64,000 bases of DNA from Massilia varians (GCF_027923905.1 NZ_AP026966.1:1985001-2049000); one strand, 5' to 3'; positions 47,773-56,827 are shown, counted from the first letter of the stretch. A program made the numbers and translations. The notes: a model not told the origin generated them from the letters alone.

Positions 47773-49140
47773 ATGCCGATGCAGAAGGTACAGCGTCAGA
47801 TGCCCGCTAACGCGGGGCGGGAAGCCGTAGGGCAAGGTGAAGCCATGCTCGATGCTTTCAGCGACGAAGCGTTCTGCCCGCGGCATGCAACCGGAAACAC
47901 GGGGTCGGCGCTGTTGCAAGCGGCGCTGACGACAGAGAACCTGCGGCGGGCGTTCAAGCGTGTGCGGGCCAACAAGGGAGCTGCCGGCGTGGATGGACTG
48001 GACATTGACCAGACTTCACGGCGGCTGGCGACCGAATGGCCACACATACGGGAACAACTGCTGACGGGGACGTACCGGCCCAGCCCGGTACGTCGGGTGA
48101 CGATACCGAAGCCTGACGGTGGCGAGCGCGAGCTCGGCATCCCGACGGTGACGGATCGCCTGATCCAGCAAGCACTATTGCAGGTGCTGCAACCGATCCT
48201 TGACCCCACTTTCAGTGAGCACAGCTATGGTTTTCGGCCGGGCAGGCGTGCGCAGGATGCGGTGTTAGCCGCTCAGGCATACGTCCAGTCCGGGTTGAGA
48301 ATCGTGGTGGACGTGGACTTGTCGAAATTCTTCGACCGGGTCAACCATGACATCCTGATCGATCGCCTGAAGAAACGCATCGACGACGCCCGAGTGATCC
48401 GGCTGGTCCGTGCCTATCTGAACAGCGGCATCATGGAGCATGGCGTGGTGCAGGAGCGAAGCGAAGGAACGCCGCAAGGCGGGCCATTGAGTCCGCTGCT
48501 TGCCAACGTGATGCTCGATGAAGTGGACAAGGAACTGGAACGGCGCGGCCATCGCTTTGCACGCTACGCCGACGATGCGAATGTGTATGTGCGCAGCAGG
48601 CGGGCGGGTGAGCGGGTGATGGGGCTGCTGCGGCGCTGCTATGCCAAGTTGCACCTCGTGGTCAACGAGGGCAAGAGCGCGGTAGCTAGCGTCTTCGGCC
48701 GCAAGTTCCTCGGTTACAGCCTATGGGTGGCGCGTGGAGGCGAGATCAAACGCAAGGTGGCGGAAAAGCCGCTGCAAGCGTTCAAGCAACGTATTCGGGA
48801 GCTGACCTGCCGTTCCGGCGGACGCAGCATGCCGGATGTGGTGCGGGGACTGCGCTCCTATATGCTGGGTTGGAGAGGGTATTTCCAGCTGGCGCAAACC
48901 CCAAAGGTCTGGCGCGGACTCGATGAATGGTTGCGGCACAGGCTGCGAGCTATCCAGCTCAAGCACTGGAAACGCGGAAGCACCATGTATCGGGAACTGC
49001 TCAAGCTTGGGGCTTGGCCGTCGGCAGCAAGGCACGTGGCGGCGAACAGCCGCCGCTGGTGGCACAACAGCGATAGGCTACTCAAAACAGTGATGACTAT
49101 CGGCTATTTCGACCGACTGGGCGTACCTCGCCTGTCTTGA
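47773..49140 (+). CDS. ltrA: Group II intron reverse transcriptase/maturase
   Basis: 455-residue intron-encoded protein. The RT fingers/palm contain KGAAGVDGLDI, IPKPDGGERELGIP, SYGFRPGRRAQDAV, DVDLSKFFDRVNHD, GTPQGGPLSPLLAN and the catalytic YADD at 265-268. The maturase (GIIM/X) region from about 345 is RSMPDVVRGLRSYMLGWRGY. The protein ends without an HNH endonuclease domain, as in IIC introns, which insert into DNA without second-strand cleavage by the protein. The ORF lies inside domain IV and looks intact. Confidence 0.95.
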   Translation: MPMQKVQRQMPANAGREAVGQGEAMLDAFSDEAFCPRHATGNTGSALLQAALTTENLRRAFKRVRANKGAAGVDGLDIDQTSRRLATEWPHIREQLLTGTYRPSPVRRVTIPKPDGGERELGIPTVTDRLIQQALLQVLQPILDPTFSEHSYGFRPGRRAQDAVLAAQAYVQSGLRIVVDVDLSKFFDRVNHDILIDRLKKRIDDARVIRLVRAYLNSGIMEHGVVQERSEGTPQGGPLSPLLANVMLDEVDKELERRGHRFARYADDANVYVRSRRAGERVMGLLRRCYAKLHLVVNEGKSAVASVFGRKFLGYSLWVARGGEIKRKVAEKPLQAFKQRIRELTCRSGGRSMPDVVRGLRSYMLGWRGYFQLAQTPKVWRGLDEWLRHRLRAIQLKHWKRGSTMYRELLKLGAWPSAARHVAANSRRWWHNSDRLLKTVMTIGYFDRLGVPRLS

Positions 49141-49154
49141 CCTCAACTACTCGA

Positions 49155-49186
49155 ACCGCCCGGTGCGGACCCGCATGCCGGGTGGT
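49155..49186 (+). ncRNA. Group II intron domain V
   Basis: A 32-nt catalytic hairpin. The lower stem ACCGCCCGG (49155-49163) pairs with CCGGGTGGT (49178-49186) with one G-U. The upper stem TGCG/CGCA carries a GACC loop, and a two-base TG bulge lies on the 3' side. This matches the usual shape of domain V. Confidence 0.85.
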
Positions 49187-49231
49187 GTGGCAGGGGAGCG
49201 GCCCTCAGGGCCGTCCCCTATGCCGATCCCA

Positions 49232-49389
49232 TGCCACGGGGTCAGGTCTGACATTTGGACACGAACTCGACCGTTACGCTGGTGCCCATGCCACGGGGTC
49301 TGCCACGGGGTCAGGTCTGACATTCGGACACGAACTCGACCGTTACGCTGGTGTATTGCTCGGCCCGTGTCTGAATGTCAGACCTGACC
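49232..49389. repeat. REP-like direct and inverted repeats after the intron
   Basis: Two near-identical 53-bp direct repeats (49232-49284 and 49301-49353, one mismatch) that start TGCCACGGGGTCAGGTCTG. A 24-bp inverted copy at 49366-49389 (CGTGTCTGAATGTC...) matches the second repeat in 23 of 24 bases. The arrangement is that of a REP/BIME-like palindromic unit. No transposase (RAYT/TnpA-REP) is in the window. It fills the 340-bp gap between the intron and the Gly/Thr-repeat lipoprotein, together with about 180 bp in which I see nothing. Confidence 0.8.
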
Positions 49390-49571
49390 CTCACAGGGGG
49401 CGCTGAAGCGTCGTGGAGGAAATGGAAGAGGAGAGGCCAAACAGGAAACGACTAAGCCAGCCCTGCCGGGCTGGCGATCGCCGCTGTGGAGAACGGCACG
49501 AAACCGGCTTCCCGAGAGGAAGTCCCGAAGCCCGCGGCGCGGGCTCCGTTCGTTGCCAGGTGGAGGGCGGA

Positions 49572-49988
49572 TCAGCCGCCGCTGCTTGGCGGGGTGGTGG
49601 TGCCGGTGCCGGTGGTGCCGGTGGTGCCCGAGGTGCCGGTGCCGGTGGTGCCGGTTGCGCCAGTGCCGGTGCCGGTGGTGCCGGTGCCGGTAGTGCCCGT
49701 GCCCATGTCGGTACCCGTGGTGCCGGTAGTGCCGGTGGCGCCGGTGCCGGTGGTGCCAGTACCCATGTCGGTGCCGGTGGTGCCGGTGGTGCCGGTGCCA
49801 GTGGCGCCGGTGCCGGTGTCACCCGTGGTGCCGGTGGCGCCCGAGGTGCTGCTCGGGGCGGTGGCCGAGGTGTCCGGCGTGGTGGTCGTGGTGTCGGTCG
49901 CCGGCTCGTTCTTGCGGCAAGCGCCCAGCAGGGAGGCCAACACGGCAGCAGTCAGCAGGATTTTTGGTGCTTTGGTCAGTGCTTTCAT
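49572..49988 (-). CDS. Gly/Thr-repeat lipoprotein
   Basis: 138-residue protein with a lipoprotein signal peptide (lipobox LLGAC, Cys24). A Thr/Ser/Ala-rich stretch follows, then about 85 residues of [13 protein letters not shown] repeats built only from Gly, Thr, Ala and a few Asp/Met. The repeat contains a duplicated [20 protein letters not shown] block. There is no recognisable domain. GAGGAG lies upstream of the ATG, and signal and lipobox are clear, so it is a real gene; repeats of this kind are prone to length change. It is probably an extended, flexible, envelope-tethered protein. Function is unknown. Confidence 0.78.
   Translation of the reverse strand: MKALTKAPKILLTAAVLASLLGACRKNEPATDTTTTTPDTSATAPSSTSGATGTTGDTGTGATGTGTTGTTGTDMGTGTTGTGATGTTGTTGTDMGTGTTGTGTTGTGTGATGTTGTGTSGTTGTTGTGTTTPPSSGG
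49595..49845. repeat. Low-complexity tandem repeat inside the lipoprotein gene
   Basis: Degenerate GGTGCCGGT/GGTGGTGCC units, 9-12 bp in period, tandemly repeated on the + strand (reverse of the Gly/Thr codons). A longer block with CCCATGTCGGT occurs twice (near 49700 and 49760). Expected to vary between strains through slippage. Confidence 0.75.
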
Positions 49989-50218
49989 TGTTTAAACTCC
50001 TCGTTCACGTCTATCTTGTGCCGCAGCGTCCAGGTGAGGCCTTGGAACACTGCGACGCCAGGTGAGGTCCTCTGAGGGTTCGGGAACCCAGCAGTGGAAC
50101 CATCAGGGAACCGACGCAACACGCGGCCCCGGTCAGTGCACGATCCGACTCCATTAGACTGGTAGTCCGGCCGCCGGTTCGAATCGCACACTGTCGTGCT
50201 TGCTGAAGAGCAGGGCTG

Positions 50219-51217
50219 TCAGAACGCCGCTCCCCAACCCACCGGCGTGGGCCGGATGGTCTCGCTGCCGCCGGCATCCTTGCCGGCGATGTGTTCCAGG
50301 AGCGCGGGTATCTCCTGCGATATTTCCCGCGCTAGATATCCCAATGTGCCCATGCGTTCGGCGAGGCGTTCGCCGGCACGCGCATGCAGTGCCACGCCCC
50401 AGCAGGTGGCCTGGTCCAGCGGCGCGCCGCGGGCGGCGAGGCCGGCGATGATACCGGCCAGCACGTCGCCCGAGCCGGAGATGGCCAGGCCAACATTGCC
50501 GCCTTCATGCTGGTACAACGTTCCATCCGGCGTTGCGATGACAGTGCGCGCACCTTTTAATGCGACCACCGCGTTCCAGGCCCGCGCCGCTTCCAGTGCG
50601 CGCGGGTCGGGCGCGGCCGTGATGTCGCCCTTGGGCGTCCCGGTCAGGTGCGCCATCTCGCCCGCGTGCGGGGTGAGGATGACCGGACGCTCGAAGCGCC
50701 AGGGCATGCCGGACGGCCAGGGCGCGGGCGGATGCAGCAGCGCGCCCATGGCGCAGGCGTCCAGCACCACCTGGGTGCCGGCCGCGTCCAGGCGCGGCAG
50801 CAGCGCATGCACCAGGGCCGCGGTGGCCGGCTCGTCGCGCATGCCCGGCCCGACCAGCACCGCGTCGACGCGCTCGGCCAGCGGGTCGAGGGAGGCGACG
50901 GCGTCCATGCTGAAGCCGGCGCTGGCGTGCTCGGGCAGGCCGATCACGCGCGCCTCGGGCATGGCCAGGGCCACCAGCTGGGCCACGCTGCGGCCGGTGG
51001 CGATGGTGAGCTTGCCGGCGCCCGCGCGCAGGGCCGCGGTGGCGGCCAGGATGACCGCGCCCGGCATCTCGCAAGAGCCGCCCAGCACCAGCACGTGGCC
51101 GCGGATTTCCTTGTCGCCTTCGACGGCCGGCATCGGCACCGGCCAGCCCCGCAACAGGGCTGAGTCGACGTCGTGCACGGCAGTGGCGCGGTCAGGCGTG
51201 TCGATGAGCGTTTCCAT
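50219..51217 (-). CDS. nnrD: ADP-dependent NAD(P)H-hydrate dehydratase
   Basis: Repairs hydrated NAD(P)H. The 332-residue protein corresponds to the C-terminal domain of E. coli YjeF/NnrD. It has GHVLVLGGSCEMPGAVILAA (ribokinase-like fold), VLVGPGMRD, ILTPHAGEMAHLTG and the family motif ISGSGDVLAGIIAGLAARG. The N-terminal epimerase (NnrE) domain is absent, so that activity must be encoded elsewhere. It lies 10 bp downstream of the histidine phosphatase gene in the same orientation. Confidence 0.93.
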   Translation of the reverse strand: METLIDTPDRATAVHDVDSALLRGWPVPMPAVEGDKEIRGHVLVLGGSCEMPGAVILAATAALRAGAGKLTIATGRSVAQLVALAMPEARVIGLPEHASAGFSMDAVASLDPLAERVDAVLVGPGMRDEPATAALVHALLPRLDAAGTQVVLDACAMGALLHPPAPWPSGMPWRFERPVILTPHAGEMAHLTGTPKGDITAAPDPRALEAARAWNAVVALKGARTVIATPDGTLYQHEGGNVGLAISGSGDVLAGIIAGLAARGAPLDQATCWGVALHARAGERLAERMGTLGYLAREISQEIPALLEHIAGKDAGGSETIRPTPVGWGAAF

Positions 51218-51226
51218 GGGATGGGC

Positions 51227-51988
51227 TTAAGCCTTCGGTGCGGCAGGCAGGTCCTTGCTGGCGGTGACGGGGGTGCCGGTCGATTCGAGCGGCGCCACGA
51301 AATTCACGAGGCGCAGGGCCAGATGGCCGCCCTTGCCGAGATCGGGGTCGTATTCGTAGGAGGTGACCGAGCAGTTCGGCACGTCGCTGGCGCGGTCGAA
51401 CTCGAGGATGGTTTTTTCGTCGAGGCGCTCGAACAGGTAGCGGAAGCAATTGACCGTCACTTGGTGCGCGACGATCAGCACGCGCTCGCGGCAGAACTCG
51501 CGGTTCAGGGTGTCGACCACGCTGCGCAGGCGCAGGATCACGTCGCACCAGCTCTCGCCGCCGGGCGGGCGGAAATAGAACTTGCCGACGTGCTGGCGCT
51601 GTTCGTACAGATCGGGATGGTGGTGCGCGATGCCGTAGGTAGTGAGACGGTCGAGGATGCCGAATTCCTTTTCGCGCAGGCGCTCGTCGGATTCGACCAC
51701 CAGCCGCGAACGGTCCAGGCGCTGCATCAGGATGTTGGCGGTCTCGGCGGCGCGGACGTAGGGCGAATGCAGCACCACCGTCGGCTGCTGCTCCGGCGGC
51801 AGCGCGGCGAACCAGGAAGCGAGCGCCTCGGACTGGCGCTCGCCCAGCTCGGACAGGGGCACATCGACGTCGCGGTCCGCAATGTCGATGAGGTGGCCCG
51901 CAGAGGCTTCTGCGAGATCACGCGCGACGTTGCCGGCGCTCTGTCCATGCCTGACCAGCCAGACTTCCTGTGGCCACTTCTGTTCCAT
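51227..51988 (-). CDS. Histidine phosphatase (PGAM-like) protein
   Basis: 253-residue branch-1 histidine phosphatase. It begins EVWLVRHGQSAGNVARD with the phospho-accepting RHG near residue 13. Later it has VVLHSPYVRAAETA, the acidic EKEFGILD and the second histidine in LIVAHQVTVN. The substrate could be a phosphosugar or phosphoprotein. It is upstream of nnrD with 9 bp between them. The C-terminal tail (PVTASKDLPAAPKA) is family-variable. Confidence 0.88.
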   Translation of the reverse strand: MEQKWPQEVWLVRHGQSAGNVARDLAEASAGHLIDIADRDVDVPLSELGERQSEALASWFAALPPEQQPTVVLHSPYVRAAETANILMQRLDRSRLVVESDERLREKEFGILDRLTTYGIAHHHPDLYEQRQHVGKFYFRPPGGESWCDVILRLRSVVDTLNREFCRERVLIVAHQVTVNCFRYLFERLDEKTILEFDRASDVPNCSVTSYEYDPDLGKGGHLALRLVNFVAPLESTGTPVTASKDLPAAPKA

Positions 51989-52098
51989 TACACGCCCGTC
52001 TTTGATATTGACATGACATCATCATAGACGGATTCTACGGGCCGAAAGCGCACGATTGCAGGCTTTCCCGGCAGGCTCGCCGCGGCGTCGGAGCCCTC

Positions 52099-53499
52099 TT
52101 ACACGGCTTGCGATTCGCTATCTAAATTGATTTCCGCGTCGCTACGAAACACGCGCATATCGGTCTCTCCGAGGATGCGGCTGGTGAGCGTGCCGGCGGT
52201 AATCGAACCGCTGACGTTGAGGGCGGTGCGGCCCATGTCGATCAGGGGTTCCACCGAAATCAGGAGACCGGCCAGCGCCACCGGCAAATCCATCGCCGAC
52301 AGCACGATCAGGGCGGCGAAGGTGGCGCCGCCGCCGACGCCGGCCACGCCGATCGAACCGAAGGCAATGATCGCCAGCAGCGGCAGCAGGAAGGATGCGG
52401 TGAACGGATCGATGCCGACGGTCGGCGCGATCATCACCGCCAGCATGGCCGGATAGATGCCGGCGCAGCCGTTCTGGCCCATGGTGGCGCCGAACGAGGC
52501 GGCGAAGTTGGCGATGCCTTCCGGGGTGCCGAGGCGCGCCGTCTGGGTCGCCACGCTCATCGGGATCGAGCCGGCGCTGGTGCGCGAGGTGAAGGCGAAG
52601 GCCAGCACCGGGAAGATTTTCACCACGTAGCGCAGCGGGTTCAGGCCGCTGCCCGCGACCAGCAGCAGGTGCACCAGGAACATCAGCGCCAGCGCACAGT
52701 AGGAGGCGGCCACGAAACTGGCCAGGCTGAGGATGTCCTGCAGGCTCGAACCGGCCACCATCTTGGTCATCAGGGCGAACACGCCAAAGGGCGTCAGGCG
52801 CAGCACCAGCGTGACCATGCGCATCACGATCACGTGGGCCACGTGCACGAAGCCGCTGAAGGAGGCGAACACCTCGGGCTTCTTGCCGGCGATGCCGGTG
52901 GCCGAGATGCCGATGAAGATCGAGAACACCACCACCGCGATGGTGGAGGTGGTGCGCGCCCCGGTCATGTCGAGAAAGGGATTGGCCGGAATAAAGGACA
53001 GCAGCATCGACGGCAGCGAGATTTCCTGCGCCGTCGCCAGCTTGCCCTGCAGGTATTCGCCGCGGGCGATTTCGGCGGCCGAGCTGGTCAAGCCGACCGC
53101 ACTCAGGCCGAACAGCTTGGCCATCAGGATGCCGATCGCGGCTGCCACGATGGTGGTGGCGAGCAGGATGCCGATCGTCAGCGTGCTGATGGCGCCGAGC
53201 GAGGCGGCGTTGCGCAGCTTGAGGATGGCCTGCACGATCGAGACCATGATCAGGGGAATCACGATCATCTGGAGCAGTTTCACGTAGCCGCTGCCGAGCA
53301 CGTCCAGCCAGGCATTGGTGCCGGCGACCGCGGGCGAGCCGGCGCCGTAGACGGCCTGCATGGCCGCCCCCAGCACCACGCCGAGTCCGAGGCCGGTAAA
53401 CACCCGCTTGGTGAAGGACACGTGCGTCGCCTGCAGGCGATAGAGCAGCACGCAGACGAGCAGTGCGAGGACCAGGTTGATTAGGACGGGAAAGTTCAT
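52099..53499 (-). CDS. tcyP: L-cystine symporter (TcyP/YdjN-like, DAACS family)
   Basis: 466-residue polytopic transporter of the dicarboxylate/amino acid:cation symporter family. It has TYVKLLQMIVIPLIMVSI-like GSGYVKLLQMIVIPL, the re-entrant FAFTSRTSAGSIPMS, and ASFGATMGQNGCAGIYP with AGVGGGATFAAL near the end. The start MNFPVLINLVLAL resembles TcyP proteins, which import L-cystine. The ATG at 53499 has AAAGGCTCC upstream and replaces an upstream start at 53523. Substrate assignment is from family similarity. Confidence 0.85.
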   Translation of the reverse strand: MNFPVLINLVLALLVCVLLYRLQATHVSFTKRVFTGLGLGVVLGAAMQAVYGAGSPAVAGTNAWLDVLGSGYVKLLQMIVIPLIMVSIVQAILKLRNAASLGAISTLTIGILLATTIVAAAIGILMAKLFGLSAVGLTSSAAEIARGEYLQGKLATAQEISLPSMLLSFIPANPFLDMTGARTTSTIAVVVFSIFIGISATGIAGKKPEVFASFSGFVHVAHVIVMRMVTLVLRLTPFGVFALMTKMVAGSSLQDILSLASFVAASYCALALMFLVHLLLVAGSGLNPLRYVVKIFPVLAFAFTSRTSAGSIPMSVATQTARLGTPEGIANFAASFGATMGQNGCAGIYPAMLAVMIAPTVGIDPFTASFLLPLLAIIAFGSIGVAGVGGGATFAALIVLSAMDLPVALAGLLISVEPLIDMGRTALNVSGSITAGTLTSRILGETDMRVFRSDAEINLDSESQAV

Positions 53500-53765
53500 T
53501 GGAGCCTTTGCGGGGCAGCTCATGCGCTGCGGAAATCAATCGCAGCATTCTATAGGCAAAATGGCAGCGCCGCTGCGCAGGCAAACAATGCGCTTCGGCC
53601 CTGGTCGTTTCCGGGCCAGTGACTATCACTGTGTTTGAATGGGCTGATTTGTAGTAGATGAGCAACGTTGCAGCGTGAGAAAACCCGGAACATGATGTAT
53701 TCGTCATGGGTAAGAATGCATTTCCACAATACAATAAATGTTACATTCACCCACTACATCTTTCC

Positions 53766-55496
53766 ATGCTTAAAAACCTTACCATCAAGACTCGTCTCAT
53801 CCTCGTGCTTGTGTTCCTGGCGGCCGAGCTGATCGCCGGCGCGGCGATCGGCCTCTACAGCCTCGAAAGAGCGAACGCCGAGTTGAAGGACCTGCACGAT
53901 AACCGGGTCGTCGCGCTAAGCCAGCTCAGCCGGGTGATGCAACTGGTCACGCTCGACCAGCTGCTGGTCGCCAAGGCGGCGCCGCTGGAAGACAGCGGCA
54001 AGCGCAAGGAGATGATGGCGGAAGTGGACGCGAACGTCGCGGAAATGGCGGCGAACTGGAAGGCCTACGAGGCGACCAAGCTGACGTCCGAGGAAGAGAT
54101 CCTGAGCGCGCAGTTCGGCAAGGCGTACCAAGCCTTCATGGTCCAGGCCCTGCAGCCGGCGGTCGCCGCGGTGCACGCGGGCGATGCCGCCCGGGCGAGC
54201 CAGATCGTGTCCGGCGACATGGCCCGCCTGTTCCAGCCGCTGCGCCAGGCCGGCGAGGGCCTGGTCGCGCTGCAGCAGCGCGTCGCCAAGCAAGAGTACG
54301 AAGCCTCGCAGCGGACCTACGAGACCGTGCGCCTGCTGTGCCTGGCCGGCCTGGTGTGCGGCCTGATCATGGCCGCCGTGGTCGGCTGGATGCTGGTGCG
54401 CGCGATCGTGCGTCCGCTCGAGCAGGCCGTGCGGATCGCCGGCGCGGTGGCGGCGGGCGACCTGACCGAGAAGATCGAGGTCGCCTCGAAGGACGAGACC
54501 GGCCGCCTGCTGCAGGCCCTGAAGGACATGAATGCCTCGCTGGTGCAGATCGTGACCCGGGTGCGCGCCGGCACCGACACCATCGCCACGGCTTCCGGCG
54601 AAATCGCCGCCGGCAACCTCGACCTGTCCAGCCGCACCGAGCAGCAGGCCGGTTCGCTGGAAGAAACCGCTTCGTCGATGGAAGAGCTGACCTCGACCGT
54701 CAAGCAGAACGCCGACAATGCGCGCCAGGCCAATGCGCTGGCGGTCTCGGCCCAGCAGGTGGCGGGCAAGGGCGGCGAGGTGGTGCAGCAGGTGGTGCAC
54801 ACCATGGGCGCGATCAACAGCTCGGCAACCCGTATCGTGGACATCATCGCGGTCATCGACGGCATCGCCTTCCAGACCAATATCCTGGCACTGAATGCCG
54901 CGGTGGAAGCGGCGCGCGCCGGCGAACAAGGGCGCGGTTTCGCCGTGGTCGCGGGCGAGGTGCGCAACCTGGCGCAGCGCAGCGCCGCGGCGGCCAAGGA
55001 GATCAAGACGCTGATCGACGACTCGGTCGAGAAGGTGCAGATCGGCTCGGAGCTGGTGGACCGCGCCGGCGCGACCATGGCGGACATCGTGCAAAGCGTC
55101 GGCCGCGTGACCGACATCATGGCCGAGATCACCGCCGCCAGCCAGGAACAGACCGCCGGGATCGAGCAGATCAACAGCGCCGTGTTGCAGATGGACCAGG
55201 TGACGCAGCAGAACGCCGCGCTGGTCGAGGAGGCCTCGGCGGCGGCCCAGTCGCTGCAGCAGGAAGCGGCCGAACTGGCGCAGGCGGTCGGCATCTTCCG
55301 GCTCGATGCGCAGGCAGCGCCGGCACGGCCATCGGTAGCGGCGCCAGGCGTGGCGCGCGTGGCGAGCTCGCTGCCGGCCGTACGTCCGGCCAAGGGCGGG
55401 GCCCCGGCACGGCGCGCGGCCAAGGCGGCCGCGGCGCAGCCGGCACCCAAGGCCGCACAGGCCGTGGAAGCGGGCGAAGGCTGGGAAACGTTCTGA
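53766..55496 (+). CDS. Methyl-accepting chemotaxis protein with WETF tail
   Basis: 576-residue receptor. TM1 lies near residues 11-31, a periplasmic four-helix-bundle-like sensor (about 32-190) and TM2 near 190-215 follow, then a HAMP domain and a long signalling hairpin with [21 protein letters not shown] and the hairpin tip [20 protein letters not shown]. It ends GWETF, like the CheR/CheB docking pentapeptide NWETF. The ATG at 53766 gives TM1 directly but lacks an obvious ribosome binding site. The ligand is unknown. No other chemotaxis genes are adjacent. Confidence 0.95.
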   Translation: MLKNLTIKTRLILVLVFLAAELIAGAAIGLYSLERANAELKDLHDNRVVALSQLSRVMQLVTLDQLLVAKAAPLEDSGKRKEMMAEVDANVAEMAANWKAYEATKLTSEEEILSAQFGKAYQAFMVQALQPAVAAVHAGDAARASQIVSGDMARLFQPLRQAGEGLVALQQRVAKQEYEASQRTYETVRLLCLAGLVCGLIMAAVVGWMLVRAIVRPLEQAVRIAGAVAAGDLTEKIEVASKDETGRLLQALKDMNASLVQIVTRVRAGTDTIATASGEIAAGNLDLSSRTEQQAGSLEETASSMEELTSTVKQNADNARQANALAVSAQQVAGKGGEVVQQVVHTMGAINSSATRIVDIIAVIDGIAFQTNILALNAAVEAARAGEQGRGFAVVAGEVRNLAQRSAAAAKEIKTLIDDSVEKVQIGSELVDRAGATMADIVQSVGRVTDIMAEITAASQEQTAGIEQINSAVLQMDQVTQQNAALVEEASAAAQSLQQEAAELAQAVGIFRLDAQAAPARPSVAAPGVARVASSLPAVRPAKGGAPARRAAKAAAAQPAPKAAQAVEAGEGWETF

Positions 55497-55560
55497 CGGC
55501 GTTCAGGCGGGCAGTAGTGGCCCGTCAATGGAACAGCGGGCTGACTAGCGCGTGTCGCGT

Positions 55561-55743
55561 TTATTCGAGCGTGATGAACAGGGCGGCCATGCCGAGGCAC
55601 AGGCCGACGGCCACGCCGATGCGCTGGCGCAGGCGGCGGCTGTTCGAGACGATGCTTTTTGCGAAGGTGCGTTTCGGTGCGCGCGGATTGCTGCGGTCGA
55701 CGGTGCCCGGGTGGATGCGTGGATGCGAGTGTTCGGTGTTCAT
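55561..55743 (-). CDS. Small hypothetical membrane protein
   Basis: 60 residues from the ATG at 55743 (MNTEHSHPRI), which has AAAGGAATC upstream. A hydrophilic N-terminal 40 residues is followed by a C-terminal hydrophobic helix (IGVAVGLCLGMAALFITLE). It may be a tail-anchored inner-membrane protein. The good ribosome site supports it; there is no recognisable family. Confidence 0.55.
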   Translation of the reverse strand: MNTEHSHPRIHPGTVDRSNPRAPKRTFAKSIVSNSRRLRQRIGVAVGLCLGMAALFITLE

Positions 55744-56377
55744 GTTGATTCCTTTTGCCGTCTCCATCGGAGACAGGCTTGCAATAGGTTGACGATAGGT
55801 GCTGGAGCGTTTGCTGACAGGAGAATCCGGCTCGGACGCGCTCGGCGCGCCGGCTGTTCAGGCAGGCAGGGCAGTGCAGGCGTAGCGCGTGCGTCTGTCC
55901 GAAGCGTGCAGATGAGAAGTGATCGACATGCAATGCCAGTAACGCTTCACGATAAAATCCAGTCCGCGATGCACCTGGTGAACAGGCGCATCTGATGTTG
56001 TCTATTTTACATGTGTGCCCGACGAATACAAGAGCGCACACAATTGCTTACGACTTCAAGCTGTTTCTTCGAATAAACAATATGTGCCCATCCCTCTGCA
56101 ATGTCAAGCAATTGCACTCAAGCGTAGGGAGTAACCAACAGTAGGGGCTGCAAGCTGGCGAATCGTATGACCGGCGAGGTCATCAAGAGTTCGAAAATGA
56201 TACAAAAAACAAGCTAATATTGCCTTTTTTGTATCATATCCGTCCAGTCTGGTTTTTATCAGGTCCAGACCGTTTGGTGATGTCGACGCTTCAGCACTTG
56301 TGGAGAGCGAACCCTGCCCTAGACTGGATGCAGCCCCTGGCACAGCCAGGGCCCTCCCGTGTTGTGAAGGAACGATC
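55744..56377. other. 634-bp region without a clear gene
   Basis: The first part holds the promoter of the small hypothetical gene. The stretch 55990-56250 is lower in G+C than the rest of the window and contains an A/T palindrome (56197-56237). A minus-strand 91-codon frame (56104-56379) shows no known domain and no ribosome site. The region may be the remains of decayed or horizontally acquired DNA; that is inference. Confidence 0.5.
56197..56237. repeat. A/T-rich inverted repeat
   Basis: Perfect 13-bp arms ATGATACAAAAAA (56197-56209) and TTTTTTGTATCAT (56225-56237) with a 15-base spacer. It could be an operator or a bidirectional terminator (T runs on both strands). It lies 140 bp before the gene at 56378. 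Confidence 0.55.
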
Positions 56378-56806
56378 ATGCAAGCTCCGAACCCCCTCGT
56401 GATGGCACTTGCCGTCTCCGCGGCCTTGTTGACGGCCGACGCCGCCGCCCAGTCCCGCCAGCCTCCCCTCAGCAGTGTGCCGATGTCGAGCGTGCAAGTA
56501 ACAGCGCCGGCGCGGACCTTCCGCGTCTACCAGGACGATCTCGACGCAGTGCGCGGCATCTATGCCATGTCCAACGGCTGGCGTTTGCAGGTCAGCCCGG
56601 CGCCTGGCGGCATCTCGGCGCAAATAGGGCGGGAGCGGGCCATGCGCCTGGTTGCCGTATCGCCCGATGAATACGCTTCGCATGACGGCAACGTAACGAT
56701 GGATTTCAACCGGGGCAACAGCGGCGACGACATGGTGATGACTTATGTGCCTGACCCGCGCTTGGCCCAGGTCATCGTCGTCAAGGCGACGCTGGCACAA
56801 CGATGA
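56378..56806 (+). CDS. Secreted hypothetical protein
   Basis: 142 residues with a Sec signal peptide (about 1-24, cleaving after AAA before QSRQ). The ATG at 56378 has GAAGGAAC upstream. The mature part is small, acidic and soluble, with LDAVRGIYAMSNGWRLQV and VVKATLA segments; no family was recognised. It may be a periplasmic or outer-membrane-associated protein. It is followed by the terminator hairpin and tRNA-Lys on the other strand. Confidence 0.75.
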   Translation: MQAPNPLVMALAVSAALLTADAAAQSRQPPLSSVPMSSVQVTAPARTFRVYQDDLDAVRGIYAMSNGWRLQVSPAPGGISAQIGRERAMRLVAVSPDEYASHDGNVTMDFNRGNSGDDMVMTYVPDPRLAQVIVVKATLAQR

Positions 56807-56827
56807 GTGCGCCGGCCGCATGATCGG

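Larger units (their letters stand above)
47371..49227 (+). mobile_element. Group II intron (class IIC-like) inserted after a terminator
   Basis: About 1.86 kb. The 5' end GTGCGCCC matches the group II consensus GUGYG. The 5' part to about 47770 is structured non-coding RNA and is followed by the maturase ORF. Downstream lies a domain V hairpin (49155-49186) with a 9-bp stem, a two-base TG bulge and a GACC loop. Domain VI (49192-49220) follows, with a candidate branch-point A at 49220, and then the 3' end CCGAT. The site is directly after the RND terminator hairpin and T-tract, the known target type of IIC introns. The 3' boundary is judged from the AT ending and could be off by a base or two. 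Confidence 0.88.

Noticed and set aside
49228..49389. Insertion-sequence ends flanking the intron
   Set aside because: The repeats have no transposase between them and are short direct/inverted units, so they fit REP-like elements rather than an IS.
50140..50195. tRNA-like sequence with GGTTCGAATC
   Set aside because: The T-arm does not pair (GCCGG against CGCAC) and no complete cloverleaf or acceptor stem was found; at most a degraded tRNA fragment.
53550..53750. 66-codon minus-strand frame upstream of the chemoreceptor
   Set aside because: Overlaps the promoter region of the MCP gene, has no ribosome site, and shows no domain.
56104..56379. 91-codon minus-strand frame in the low-GC gap
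   Set aside because: No ribosome site, family or signal; it spans the A/T palindrome and overlaps the start of the secreted hypothetical gene.
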